This document shows, in pieces, positions 25,469 through 33,978 of a DNA stretch of 64,000 bases (position 1 is the stretch's first letter; each line of letters starts with the position of its first letter). Source of the DNA: CAIKMD01 sp963729935 (GTDB taxonomy: Bacteria > Pseudomonadota > Alphaproteobacteria > ATCC43930 > CGMCC-115725). The stretch lies in the NCBI GenBank assembly GCA_963729935.1, contig CAVSPW010000004.1, positions 496,001-560,000 on the forward strand. Direction: 5' to 3'. The position numbers and the translations under genes were made by a program. The notes beneath the pieces were generated by a model. The model saw only the letters and a list, made by a program, of their open reading frames with translations, did no database searches and was not told where the DNA came from.

Positions 25469-26620
25469 TCACTCGCCGTATAGAACGGTATCGCAGAAAA
25501 TCGGTCCGTGATGTCGTAGACGGAACCGATAGTCGGGTCGGATCGAGGCGATCAACTCGGCGATCGTCGCCAGTTCCTCGGGATTGTGATAGACGGCCAA
25601 AGAGAGCTTCGGTTTGTGCTGGCGGATCGTCTCGGTGGCGCCTTGAAGGGCCGGGATTTCGGCGCCTTCGATGTCGAGTTTGAGAAAGCTGACCGGCCCC
25701 AGATCGAGCTGGTCCAAGGGGCGCACCTGGATCGCTATCGTTCCGGTATCGGCGACGTTGCTGGTGGCGCCCTGGCCCGCCGCCAGCCGAAGCGTCGTCT
25801 CGCTCTTCCACAAGCCGAACGGATGCACGTCGACACGTTGCAAGCTCGCAATGCGCCGATGCAACGCGCCGATATTCGCCGGGTCGGCCTCGAAGGCGTG
25901 AACGCGGCGGTATTGGCCTTGGGTGCGTTGCGCGAATGCGACCACCGTGTCGCCGTCGAAAGCTCCGCCGTCGACCAAGGTTTCATCGTGGCCGACACCC
26001 AGCGCATCCGTGAAGAAATACATGGACGAAAGAGGGAGGCGATAAGGGTCAACCCAGCGGCGGTCCCAGGTCAGTCGAAAGAGCAGTACCGACAAAAAGG
26101 TGCGTTGACTTTCTTGATCGGCGAACCCGCGCCATAGACTTTCACGTTCCATCAGCCCTGAAATCACGGCTGGATCGAAGAACTCTTCGGGGAGCGGCGG
26201 TGGAAGCGGCGTGTGCCGCATCGCCTCAAAAAGAGAGAATAACGGGCGTTCGCTGGGCGTCCAGAGATGCAGGAAGTGATCGACGGCTCGGTCAGAGCAA
26301 CAGCACAAAACGCCGACCAGCCCCGGTTCGCGCCCGATCAATTCTTTCAAGCCACCATCATCAAGAACGGAAAATGGGCCCATATGCGCGCCGGCGCGCG
26401 CGTTATCAACAATCCCGACGACCTTGAGATGTGATAGGGCATAAGAAACGAAGGGTTGCGCGATCGCCGAGCCGGCCCCGATAAGAACCAGCGGCGCCGC
26501 ATGGAGATCCACCTCCCTCAAATCGGATGCTTCGATCGAATACGGATTGCCTGTTCGCGCCCACAATTCGAGACGCGTGCTCAGTTCATTTTGAAGTTCG
26601 GCCACAGAACGCGTCATCAT
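25469..26620 (-). CDS. FkbM-family methyltransferase
   Basis: The 383-residue product ends in an FkbM-type SAM-dependent methyltransferase domain (ETLVDGGAFDGDTVVAFAQR, then VHAFEADPANIGALHRRI and FLKLDIEGAEIPALQGATET). Residues 45-110 form a separate Rossmann-like segment (APLVLIGAGSAIAQPFVSYA; LKVVGIVDNARAGAHMG). That layout is common in two-part FkbM proteins of glycan loci. The ATG at 26620 is preceded by GAGG. An open frame upstream to 26914 has no coding character. It probably O-methylates a sugar of the flagellin glycan. It is divergent from the transketolase operon. Confidence 0.8.
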   Translation of the reverse strand: MMTRSVAELQNELSTRLELWARTGNPYSIEASDLREVDLHAAPLVLIGAGSAIAQPFVSYALSHLKVVGIVDNARAGAHMGPFSVLDDGGLKELIGREPGLVGVLCCCSDRAVDHFLHLWTPSERPLFSLFEAMRHTPLPPPLPEEFFDPAVISGLMERESLWRGFADQESQRTFLSVLLFRLTWDRRWVDPYRLPLSSMYFFTDALGVGHDETLVDGGAFDGDTVVAFAQRTQGQYRRVHAFEADPANIGALHRRIASLQRVDVHPFGLWKSETTLRLAAGQGATSNVADTGTIAIQVRPLDQLDLGPVSFLKLDIEGAEIPALQGATETIRQHKPKLSLAVYHNPEELATIAELIASIRPDYRFRLRHHGPIFCDTVLYGE

Positions 26621-26983
26621 CACCTCGGCGCAAGCGGGAACAAGGCGACTCCCTATCTTCGAGCCATCCATTGCGCGGGCGCGCTGCAAATCTAGCCATA
26701 GATGGTTAATGCTTCGTTCCGAGCGAGTGACGGCGCGCCATTCCTGCAACGGGGCCTCTACGTCTTCGCAGCCGCACGCTGGCGCCCGCATCGTCTCTGG
26801 TCGAATTCCCCGCACGAATACAGATCGTCGCCGCGCTTCCCCGATCGCACGCGTAGATCCGATTCTCGCCTGGCGGACCCATCGCCTCGCGGGCGTGCCT
26901 CGTCGCCACGGCAACGCATCTGAAACCGTCCAACAATATTAAGAGATTGCAAACCATGTTTGGATAGCGTTGTCGATGGAACG
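26621..26983. other. 363-bp divergent intergenic region
   Basis: The region separates the FkbM gene (minus) and the transketolase operon (plus). It contains an imperfect CtrA-like element, TTAATGCTTCGTTCC at 26706-26720, with only one good half-site, and an AT-rich stretch around 26935-26960. No sigma-54 element or FlbD-like palindrome was found. Small open frames on both strands here look like chance products of high GC content. Confidence 0.5.
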
Positions 26984-27886
26984 ATGCGGGCACGCGATGC
27001 CGCGTCGAATGAGAAAGCGAGCAATTCGGTGAAGCGACACGCAGCATTACGATCCGTCGACGCCGACGCGAGCCCAAAGACCACGCTTGATGAAAAAGCC
27101 CGCGAAATCCGCCGTCATGCGTTGCGCATGATCTACGCGGCGAGATCGGGTCATCCGGGCGGCGCGCTTTCATGCGCCGATCTGCTTGCCGTGCTCTATT
27201 TCGACACGATGCGATTGCGGCCCGCCGAACCCCGATGGAACGATCGGGACCGATTCGTTCTTTCCAAGGGCCACGCCTGCCCCGCTCTCTACGCCGCGCT
27301 TGCGATGCGCGGCTACTTTCCTGAAGCCGAACTCGCGGGCTTGCGCAAGATCGGCCACTTTCTCGAAGGGCACCCCGATATCAAGATCCCCGGCATCGAC
27401 GCGCCGTCGGGCTCGCTCGGCATGGGTCTCTCGCAAGGCCTCGGGATGGCGTTGGGCGCACGCCATCTCGGCAAGGATTTTCGTGTTCATGTGATCCTCG
27501 GCGACGGCGACATGCAGGAAGGGAATACCTGGGAAGCCATCATGGCGGCGGGATTCCATCGCGCCGACAATCTGGTGGCCATTCTCGATGCCAATGGCCT
27601 GCAGGGCGACGCATCCGTCGAGACGCAGATGGATTATTTTCCGGTCCTGGAAAAGCTGTCGGCTTTCCGCTGGAACGTCGCCGAAATCGATGGACACGAT
27701 ATCACCGAGATTCGCGCAGCACTCGAAGCGGCACGGCGCACCAAGGGAAAACCCTCCTTCATTCTTGCCCGCACGATCAAAGGGAAAGGCGTCTCGTTCA
27801 TGGAAGGCCAGCAGTATTGGCACGGCAGTGTCGCGATGAAGGACAGCGAGCTGAAGAATTCCCTGGCGGAGCTTGCCCGGCCATGA
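26984..27886 (+). CDS. Transketolase-like protein, N-terminal (ThDP-binding) subunit
   Basis: The 300-residue product corresponds to the first third of transketolase. Visible motifs are SGHPGGALSCADLLAVLYFD, LSKGHACPALYAALAMRGYF, and the thiamine-diphosphate GDG-type motif in ILGDGDMQEGNTWEAIMAAG. Split transketolases of this kind occur in archaea and in sugar or secondary-metabolite clusters. They transfer two-carbon units onto unusual acceptors there. The ATG at 26984 was preferred to a TTG at 26960. It is the first gene of the sugar-modification operon, and its stop overlaps the next ATG. Confidence 0.9.
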   Translation: MRARDAASNEKASNSVKRHAALRSVDADASPKTTLDEKAREIRRHALRMIYAARSGHPGGALSCADLLAVLYFDTMRLRPAEPRWNDRDRFVLSKGHACPALYAALAMRGYFPEAELAGLRKIGHFLEGHPDIKIPGIDAPSGSLGMGLSQGLGMALGARHLGKDFRVHVILGDGDMQEGNTWEAIMAAGFHRADNLVAILDANGLQGDASVETQMDYFPVLEKLSAFRWNVAEIDGHDITEIRAALEAARRTKGKPSFILARTIKGKGVSFMEGQQYWHGSVAMKDSELKNSLAELARP

Positions 27887-28869
27887 GCGCGACGCCGCTG
27901 CAGCACTGGAAGATCGGCGATACCGCGTCGTTGCGCGATGCGTTCGGCCGCATCCTCGTCCAACTCGGCGCTCGGCGCGACGATTTCGTGCTGTTCGACG
28001 CGGATATCGCAGGCGGCACGGGGGCCAAGCCGTTCGTCGAGAAATTTCCCGGACGCGTGCTCCAGTTCGGCATCGCCGAGCAGAATATGATGGCGGCGGC
28101 CGGCGGTTTCGCCGATGTCGGCGTGATCCCGATCGTCAGCACTTTCGCCGCCTTCGGCATGATGCGCGCGCATGAGCAGTTTCGTACCGCGATCGCCTAT
28201 CCCAAGCGCAACGTGAAACTCTGTTGCTCCCATCTCGGTGTCGACACGGGCCCCGATGGCGCGACCGCGCAAATGCTCGAAGATCTCGCCGTGGCACGTG
28301 CCATCCCGAATATCGCGGTCGTCGTGCCGGCTGATGCGAATGAGTTCATGAAGGCATTCGTCGCCGTCCTCGACCATCCCGGCCCGGTCTATATGCGCAT
28401 TGGCCGCAGTCCCGCACCCGTGATCTTCGATGCGGACCATGCGTTTGCCATCGGCAAAGCGACAAGGCTGAGAGAGGGCCGCGACCTTACCATCATCGCG
28501 ACCGGGGTGATGGTGGCTCGTGCGATCGAGGCCGCCAAATTGCTCGAAATCCAGGGCATCGATGCAAGGGTCGTCAATCTCTCCACCATCAAGCCTCTCG
28601 ATGCCGCCGAGCTCGTGGCTGCTGCAAGAGACACCGGCGCGATCCTCACGGCCGAGGACCATAACGTTCATGGCGGCATGGGCAGCGCCGTCGCCGAGTT
28701 CATCGCTCAAAACTGGCCTGTGCCGATGAAGCTCGTCGGCGTCGAAGATCGCTTCGGAAAATCCGGCGAAGCCGCCGAGCTGGCCACGCTGTTCGGTCTG
28801 ACCGCGCCACAACTCGTCGAACACGCCTCCCGGCTTCTGTCGCGAAAAACATCGCGGCGCGCCGCCTGA
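27883..28869 (+). CDS. Transketolase-like protein, C-terminal subunit
   Basis: The 328-residue product holds the pyrimidine-binding domain and the C-terminal domain. The conserved glutamate region is FGIAEQNMMAAAGGFADVGV. Others are CSHLGVDTGPDGATAQMLED, and a C-terminal domain with VNLSTIKPLDAAELVAAARD and EDHNVHGGMGSAVAEF. It would pair with the preceding gene (ATGA overlap) to make a complete enzyme. The donor and acceptor are unknown, and the genetic setting points to a branched or higher-carbon sugar. Confidence 0.9.
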   Translation: MSATPLQHWKIGDTASLRDAFGRILVQLGARRDDFVLFDADIAGGTGAKPFVEKFPGRVLQFGIAEQNMMAAAGGFADVGVIPIVSTFAAFGMMRAHEQFRTAIAYPKRNVKLCCSHLGVDTGPDGATAQMLEDLAVARAIPNIAVVVPADANEFMKAFVAVLDHPGPVYMRIGRSPAPVIFDADHAFAIGKATRLREGRDLTIIATGVMVARAIEAAKLLEIQGIDARVVNLSTIKPLDAAELVAAARDTGAILTAEDHNVHGGMGSAVAEFIAQNWPVPMKLVGVEDRFGKSGEAAELATLFGLTAPQLVEHASRLLSRKTSRRAA

Positions 28870-28942
28870 AACGCATGCCGGGCGACCGCCGAACGGGAAG
28901 CATCGGACCCCTATTCCGTCGTTGCGGTGGAGCTTTCTCGAC

Positions 28943-29683
28943 ATGACGTCCTCCCATAAGAAACGGGTGCTCGTGACCGGCGCCAGCCGCGGCATCGGCC
29001 GGGCGATCGCGTGCACCCTTCTCGATCGCGGCTATGCGGTCGCCTGCGGCTATCGCGACCAGCGCGAGAAAGCGGTCGAGATCGCCAAGCGCTATCCGGA
29101 AGCCTTCGCGGTGCGGATCGATATCCGCGAGCGCGCTTCGGTACGCGAAGCCCTTGCCGAGACCGCAACGTATTTCCGCGGCCCGATCGGCATTCTGGTC
29201 AACAACGCGGCGATTGCCGACGAAAAGCCCTTCGAGACGATCACCGACGCGGATTGGGATCGCGTGCTCGAAACCAATCTGCGCGGACCGTTCATCGCGG
29301 CGCAGGAAGCCTTGCCGGCGATGATCGAAAACCGTTGGGGGCGGATCGTCAACATCGTGTCGATCGGCGGCCAATGGGGCGGTATGCGCCAGGTGCACTA
29401 TGCCGCGTCCAAAGCCGGGCTGATCAATTTCACCCAATCGCTCGCCCGGCTCTACTCGGCGCAAGGCGTCACCAGCAACGCGGTGTCGCCCGGCCTCGTG
29501 GGAACGGACATGGCGCAAAGCGAGCTCCAATCCGAGGCGGGCCGTGCCAAGCTCGCGCAGATACCCCTGGGGCGGATCGCAGCGCCGCAAGAGATCGCAG
29601 CGGCTGTCGCCTTTCTTTGCTCGGAGGATGCCGGCTACATCACGGGCCAGACCATCAACGTCAATGGCGGCATGCTGTTCTGA
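28943..29683 (+). CDS. SDR-family oxidoreductase (FabG-like)
   Basis: The 246-residue product is a classical short-chain dehydrogenase. It has the cofactor motif TGASRGIG, the NNAAIAD element, the catalytic serine in NIVSIGG, the YAASKAG tyrosine/lysine pair, and the C-terminal SEDAGYITGQTINVNGGMLF. Although FabG-like in sequence, its place inside the sugar operon suggests it reduces or oxidises a sugar intermediate, perhaps the transketolase product. The ATG at 28943 gives the normal family length. Confidence 0.85.
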   Translation: MTSSHKKRVLVTGASRGIGRAIACTLLDRGYAVACGYRDQREKAVEIAKRYPEAFAVRIDIRERASVREALAETATYFRGPIGILVNNAAIADEKPFETITDADWDRVLETNLRGPFIAAQEALPAMIENRWGRIVNIVSIGGQWGGMRQVHYAASKAGLINFTQSLARLYSAQGVTSNAVSPGLVGTDMAQSELQSEAGRAKLAQIPLGRIAAPQEIAAAVAFLCSEDAGYITGQTINVNGGMLF

Positions 29684-29690
29684 TCCGAGA

Positions 29691-30902
29691 ATGATGAAAC
29701 GACTCCTTATATTGGGTGCCGGCAAGGAGCAGGTCCCCGCCATCCTTGCAGCCGCGCGAAAGGGCATCCGCACGGTCGTGCTCGATATGAATGCCGAGGC
29801 CGAAGGCGCGGCGCTTGCCGACGAGTTCTATCCCGTCAGCACCCGCGATATCGGTGCCATCCTCGCCTTGCTCGGGGATTATCCGGGAAAGATCGACGGC
29901 GTGATGACGATCGCGAGCGACATTCCGCATTGCGTATCGGCCGCGGCGGAACGGCTCGGCGTGCCTCACATCGCGTCCGAAGTGGCGCGTATCTGTATCG
30001 ACAAATTCGCCATGAAACAGGCGCTCGCGGCTCGGGGGGTCAACATCCCCGACTTCGCGGAAATCAATTCTCTGTCCGAGCTGAGCGCCTTCATCGGACG
30101 GGTCGGATACCCGGTCGTCATCAAGCCGCGCGACAATTCCGGGGCGCGCGGCGTGCTCCGCCTCACCGCATCGGTCGACCTCGCCTGGGCGTTCGACTAC
30201 GCCAGACGCTTCTCCTATTCCGGCGGGGTCGAAGTCGAGCGCTTCATTCCCGGCCTGCAGATCAGCACCGAAGGCCTGATGCTCGACGGGAAGTTTCATA
30301 CCACCGGCTTCGCCGACCGCAATTATGCGCGGCTCGAGCAGACCGTGCCCTACATGATCGAGGATGGCGGCGATATTCCGACAGTGTTGAACCCGAGCGA
30401 CCGGCAAAGCGTGGTCGCCGAGTTCGAGAAGGCGGTATGCGCGCTCGGCATCGGCTGGGGTCCGGCCAAGGGGGACATGGTTTTCGGCGAAGACGGGAAA
30501 CCCTATGTCATCGAGATCGCGGCACGGCTGTCCGGCGGCAATTTTTGCTACGACAAGGTGCCTTGGTCGACGGGCGTTGATATCGTCGAAATCCTGGTCG
30601 ATATGGCGGTGGGCAATGCGGTCGATCCCGCATGTTTCGAACCCACCCGGAATCTGGCCACCGCGCAGCGCTATTTCTTTCCGCGGCCCGGACGGATCGT
30701 GAAGATCATCGGCCTGGATCGCGTTCGGAGCATGAAGCACATCCGCAAGCTCGACCTCTGGGCGAAGGCCGGCGATACGGTGCCGGCGGCGGAAAACCAC
30801 CCGTCCCGCGTGGGCTATGTCATCGCCTGCGCGGCCGATCGGGCAAGCGCGACCGCCGCCGCGGAGGAAGCCATCCGGTCGGTCGAGTTCGTCATCGCCT
30901 GA
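29691..30902 (+). CDS. ATP-grasp ligase
   Basis: The product of about 403 residues is an ATP-grasp enzyme. It has an N-terminal Rossmann-like domain (RLLILGAGKEQVPAILAAAR), the ATP-binding PVVIKPRDNSGARGV, and the metal-binding end of the core (GKPYVIEIAARLSGGNFCYD). These ligases join a carboxylate to an amine or thiol through an acyl-phosphate. In this locus it may attach an amino acid or other acyl group to an amino sugar, which is inferred from context only. Two adjacent ATGs at 29691 and 29694 are both possible starts. It follows the SDR gene by 7 bp. Confidence 0.85.
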   Translation: MMKRLLILGAGKEQVPAILAAARKGIRTVVLDMNAEAEGAALADEFYPVSTRDIGAILALLGDYPGKIDGVMTIASDIPHCVSAAAERLGVPHIASEVARICIDKFAMKQALAARGVNIPDFAEINSLSELSAFIGRVGYPVVIKPRDNSGARGVLRLTASVDLAWAFDYARRFSYSGGVEVERFIPGLQISTEGLMLDGKFHTTGFADRNYARLEQTVPYMIEDGGDIPTVLNPSDRQSVVAEFEKAVCALGIGWGPAKGDMVFGEDGKPYVIEIAARLSGGNFCYDKVPWSTGVDIVEILVDMAVGNAVDPACFEPTRNLATAQRYFFPRPGRIVKIIGLDRVRSMKHIRKLDLWAKAGDTVPAAENHPSRVGYVIACAADRASATAAAEEAIRSVEFVIA

Positions 30903-31013
30903 ACGCACGACGGCGCGGCAAGAATGAATTAACCAACTCTGTGCCATGGTACGGACCGGCATTCCCCCGGCTCGGGTGAATGCCGGAAGGTCCCCGCCCC
31001 CATCTGGCACCAT

Positions 31014-33029
31014 ATGAATTTCGCTCGAACCCCCAGCCAAGCCGCCAAGACCGGACCGACGAAGGTCTGGACCGCCTTCCATCTGAATCTGATGTTCTCC
31101 TCGATCGAGGAAGAATCGCGCGCCAATGTGATCGAGCGCTGCTATTGGCCTTTGCTGCGTGCCGTCGAATCCGCGCGCTTCCCGATCGGCGTCGAATTGA
31201 CGGGTTACACGCTCGTCGCGATCAACCGGCTGGACCCGTCATGGGTTGAAAAGCTTCGCGCGCTGATCGAGACCAAGCTGGTCGAGCCGATCGCCAGCGG
31301 CGAAGCGCAATTGATCGGCCCGCTCGTTCCCGCTTCGGTCAACGCCGCCAATCTGCGCCTGGGCAACGAGACCTACGAGAGGTTGCTCGGCCGGCGGCCG
31401 AAACTCGTCCTCGTCAACGAGCAATGCTTCAGCCGCTCGATGATCGATCATTATCTCGATGCCGGCTATTCGGGATTCATCACCGATTGGGACAATGCCT
31501 ATCTCGCCAATCCTGATTGGGATCTGGCGCTGCGCTACGCGCCGCAGCTGGCATCCAGTGCCACGGGCCGCACTTTGTCGGTGCTGTGGAGCCTGACCAT
31601 CGCATTCCAGAAACTGCAACGCCTGGCGCACGGAACGGACGATCGCGCGTCTTACCGCCAATGGCTCGACCGACAGATCGAGAAACCCGTCCCGGCGCTC
31701 AACCTCTATTGCAACGACGCCGAGATCTTCGATTTCCGGCCCGGGCGCTTCGAGACCGAACCGGCGCAATCGAACCGATCCGAATGGAGCGTCATCGAAA
31801 CGCTGTTCCAAGAGCTGCGCGCGGATCGCCGCCTCGCCTGCGAGCTTCCCTCCGACATCCTGGCGAGCCTGCCGCCCGCTCATTCGCCGCCGCTTGCCCT
31901 CACGACGGCCGCGGCGCCCCTGCCGACAAAGAAGCAAGAGAAATACAACGTGCTGCGCTGGGCCGCGACCGGCCGCGACGATATCGGGATCAACAGCCGC
32001 TGTCTCGCTCTCGCGCATCGGCTGCGGGATTCTCTGTCCGCGAGCGACGAGGATTGGCGCGAGCTCTGCTACCTCTATGCCAGCGATTTCCGCACTCATA
32101 TCACCTTGCGCCGCTGGGCGGCCTATCGCGAACGCCTCGCCGCCTTCGAACGCCGCTGGAACGAGAGTGCCGCACCGCGCCAGTCGCGCGGTTCCGCACC
32201 GCCACGCGCCGGCACGGCGCTGATCCCCGAACCGGACGGCCTCGTTCGGCTCGAAAACGCCTCGATCGGCATCGAATTGAATGCCAAGCGCGGTCTTGCC
32301 ATCAATCGCCTGTGGCGGGGCGGGAACGCGGCCCAGTGGTTCGTCGGCACGGTCCCCTTCGGCTATTACGACGATATCCGCCTCGGGGCCGATTTCTATA
32401 GCGCGCATCTCGTCATGCAGCAGCCCGGAAAGCCGCAGGTCACGGACCTCGCTCCGGTGCAGGCCACGCTGACGGCCGAGCCGGGCTGGCAGGCGATCCA
32501 CGCCACCATCAAGACGGCGTTGGGGCCGGTCGAGAAAGAGCTTCGCCTTTACGACGACGCGCCACGGGTCGATGTGCTCTATCGGCTCGACTGGCCCGTG
32601 CTGCCCCTGGGCATCTTGCGCCTCGGGCATGTCACCGCCAATCCAGAGGCGTTCGACGCCGACGCGCTGTGGTACGAGACCCATAATGGCGGCGCCACGC
32701 CCGAACGCTTCCAGCTGAACGGCACCGATTTCGATCACGGCAAGCCGGTGTCGCATTTGGTCTCGGCCAACACCGCGCTCGGCATGACCGAAGACATTTT
32801 GTCTTTCGGCGACCGCCGGCGGTCCGTCACCGTCACCGCGTTGCGCGAGCAGGCCGCCATCGTGCCCATGGTTGTCTGGCGGCGCCTGAAGCAGGGTTTC
32901 TTCTTCCGCATCGCCTTTTCAGCCGGCGAAATCGACGACACGGTGAAGAACAGCGACCCGAGCCGGGCCGAGCATTGGCCGCTGACGGTCGGCTTCAGCC
33001 TGACCCTCAGCGGCGCGGTCGCGGCGTAG
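31014..33029 (+). CDS. GH57-like glycoside hydrolase family protein
   Basis: The 671-residue product resembles the glycoside hydrolase family 57 proteins found in polysaccharide loci. The N-terminal barrel start is VWTAFHLNLMFSSIEEESRA. A candidate nucleophile region is KLVLVNEQCFS, and an acidic region follows in NLYCNDAEIFDFRPGRFETE. The C-terminal half (from about residue 405) is beta-rich and similar to domains that follow the catalytic barrel in related enzymes. No signal peptide is seen, so it acts in the cytoplasm. It may remodel a glycan precursor. Neither substrate nor activity can be stated. Confidence 0.75.
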   Translation: MNFARTPSQAAKTGPTKVWTAFHLNLMFSSIEEESRANVIERCYWPLLRAVESARFPIGVELTGYTLVAINRLDPSWVEKLRALIETKLVEPIASGEAQLIGPLVPASVNAANLRLGNETYERLLGRRPKLVLVNEQCFSRSMIDHYLDAGYSGFITDWDNAYLANPDWDLALRYAPQLASSATGRTLSVLWSLTIAFQKLQRLAHGTDDRASYRQWLDRQIEKPVPALNLYCNDAEIFDFRPGRFETEPAQSNRSEWSVIETLFQELRADRRLACELPSDILASLPPAHSPPLALTTAAAPLPTKKQEKYNVLRWAATGRDDIGINSRCLALAHRLRDSLSASDEDWRELCYLYASDFRTHITLRRWAAYRERLAAFERRWNESAAPRQSRGSAPPRAGTALIPEPDGLVRLENASIGIELNAKRGLAINRLWRGGNAAQWFVGTVPFGYYDDIRLGADFYSAHLVMQQPGKPQVTDLAPVQATLTAEPGWQAIHATIKTALGPVEKELRLYDDAPRVDVLYRLDWPVLPLGILRLGHVTANPEAFDADALWYETHNGGATPERFQLNGTDFDHGKPVSHLVSANTALGMTEDILSFGDRRRSVTVTALREQAAIVPMVVWRRLKQGFFFRIAFSAGEIDDTVKNSDPSRAEHWPLTVGFSLTLSGAVAA

Positions 33030-33117
33030 CGCTTGACGTGCGAAGCGAAACCGAGAGCGGCGGCGTCGTACCTCACGTGCGAAACAAAGCCGGAAACGCG
33101 GCCGAGGAGATCGATTG

Positions 33118-33978
33118 ATGGTCATGTTCATCGCCGAGGTTTCGAGCAACCACGCGCGCGATCTCGATCGCTGTCTCGATTTCGTCGACACCGCCGCGCG
33201 GATCGGCTGCGACGCCGTCAAGTTCCAGCTCTTTAGAGTCGACGATCTGTTCGCGCCGGAGATCCTTGCGCGCAGCGCGGCCCATCGCGAGCGCAAGGCG
33301 TGGGAGCTCCCGACGGAGTTCCTGCCCGCGATCGCCGAGCGCTGCCGCGATCGCCAAGTCGAATTCACCTGCACGCCATTCTCGCTCCAGGCGGTGAAGG
33401 ACCTCTTGCCCTTCGTCGAGCGCTATAAGATCGCCTCTTACGAGCTCACCTGGCCGGCGCTGATCGAGGCTTGCGCGCGGACCGGCAAGCCCCTCATCCT
33501 CTCCACCGGGATGGCGGACGCCGACGAGATCGCGGCCGCGGTCACGACGTTTCGCCGCTCCGGCGGCAGAGACCTGACCTTGCTGCATTGCGTCTCGGGC
33601 TATCCGCATCCTTGCGAGGACGCCAATCTCGCGGCAATCGAAACCCTTCGCCGCGCGCATCATTACCCGGTCGGCTGGTCCGATCACTCGGCGCGGCCGG
33701 GCGTCATTCAGCGCGCGATCCATCGCTGGGGCGCGAGCGTTGTCGAATTCCATCTCGACCTCGACGGCAAAGGCGACGAGTTCAAGACCGGTCATTGCTG
33801 GCTGCCCGAGGCCATCGAGCGCGTCATTGCCGAAGTGCGCGACGGTTTGCGCGCAGACGGTTCAGGCATCAAACAGCCGATGCCGGCCGAGATCGCCGAT
33901 CGCGAATGGCGCGCCGATCCCAGCGACGGCTTGCGCCCGTTCAAGGCAATGCGCGCCACGTGGATGCCCGTGCGGTGA
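33118..33978 (+). CDS. NeuB/SpsE-type nonulosonate synthase, lacking the SAF domain
   Basis: NeuB-family enzymes condense phosphoenolpyruvate with a six-carbon amino sugar to give a nine-carbon nonulosonic acid. Visible features are the barrel start FIAEVSSNHARDLDRCLDFV, AVKFQLFRVDDLFAPEIL, CTPFSLQAV, YKIASYELTWPALIE and the VGWSDHSARPG segment. The usual EKHFTLD motif is replaced by EFHLDLDGKGDEF. The protein has 286 residues and ends without the C-terminal SAF (antifreeze-like) domain that completes the active site in NeuB and PseI. The ATG at 33118 follows GAGGAG. The stop overlaps the next gene. Confidence 0.82.
   Translation: MVMFIAEVSSNHARDLDRCLDFVDTAARIGCDAVKFQLFRVDDLFAPEILARSAAHRERKAWELPTEFLPAIAERCRDRQVEFTCTPFSLQAVKDLLPFVERYKIASYELTWPALIEACARTGKPLILSTGMADADEIAAAVTTFRRSGGRDLTLLHCVSGYPHPCEDANLAAIETLRRAHHYPVGWSDHSARPGVIQRAIHRWGASVVEFHLDLDGKGDEFKTGHCWLPEAIERVIAEVRDGLRADGSGIKQPMPAEIADREWRADPSDGLRPFKAMRATWMPVR

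Noticed and set aside
26706..26720. CtrA box upstream of the transketolase operon
   Set aside because: Only one half-site is TTAA; the other is TTCC. It is about 260 bp from the start codon, so the evidence was judged insufficient.
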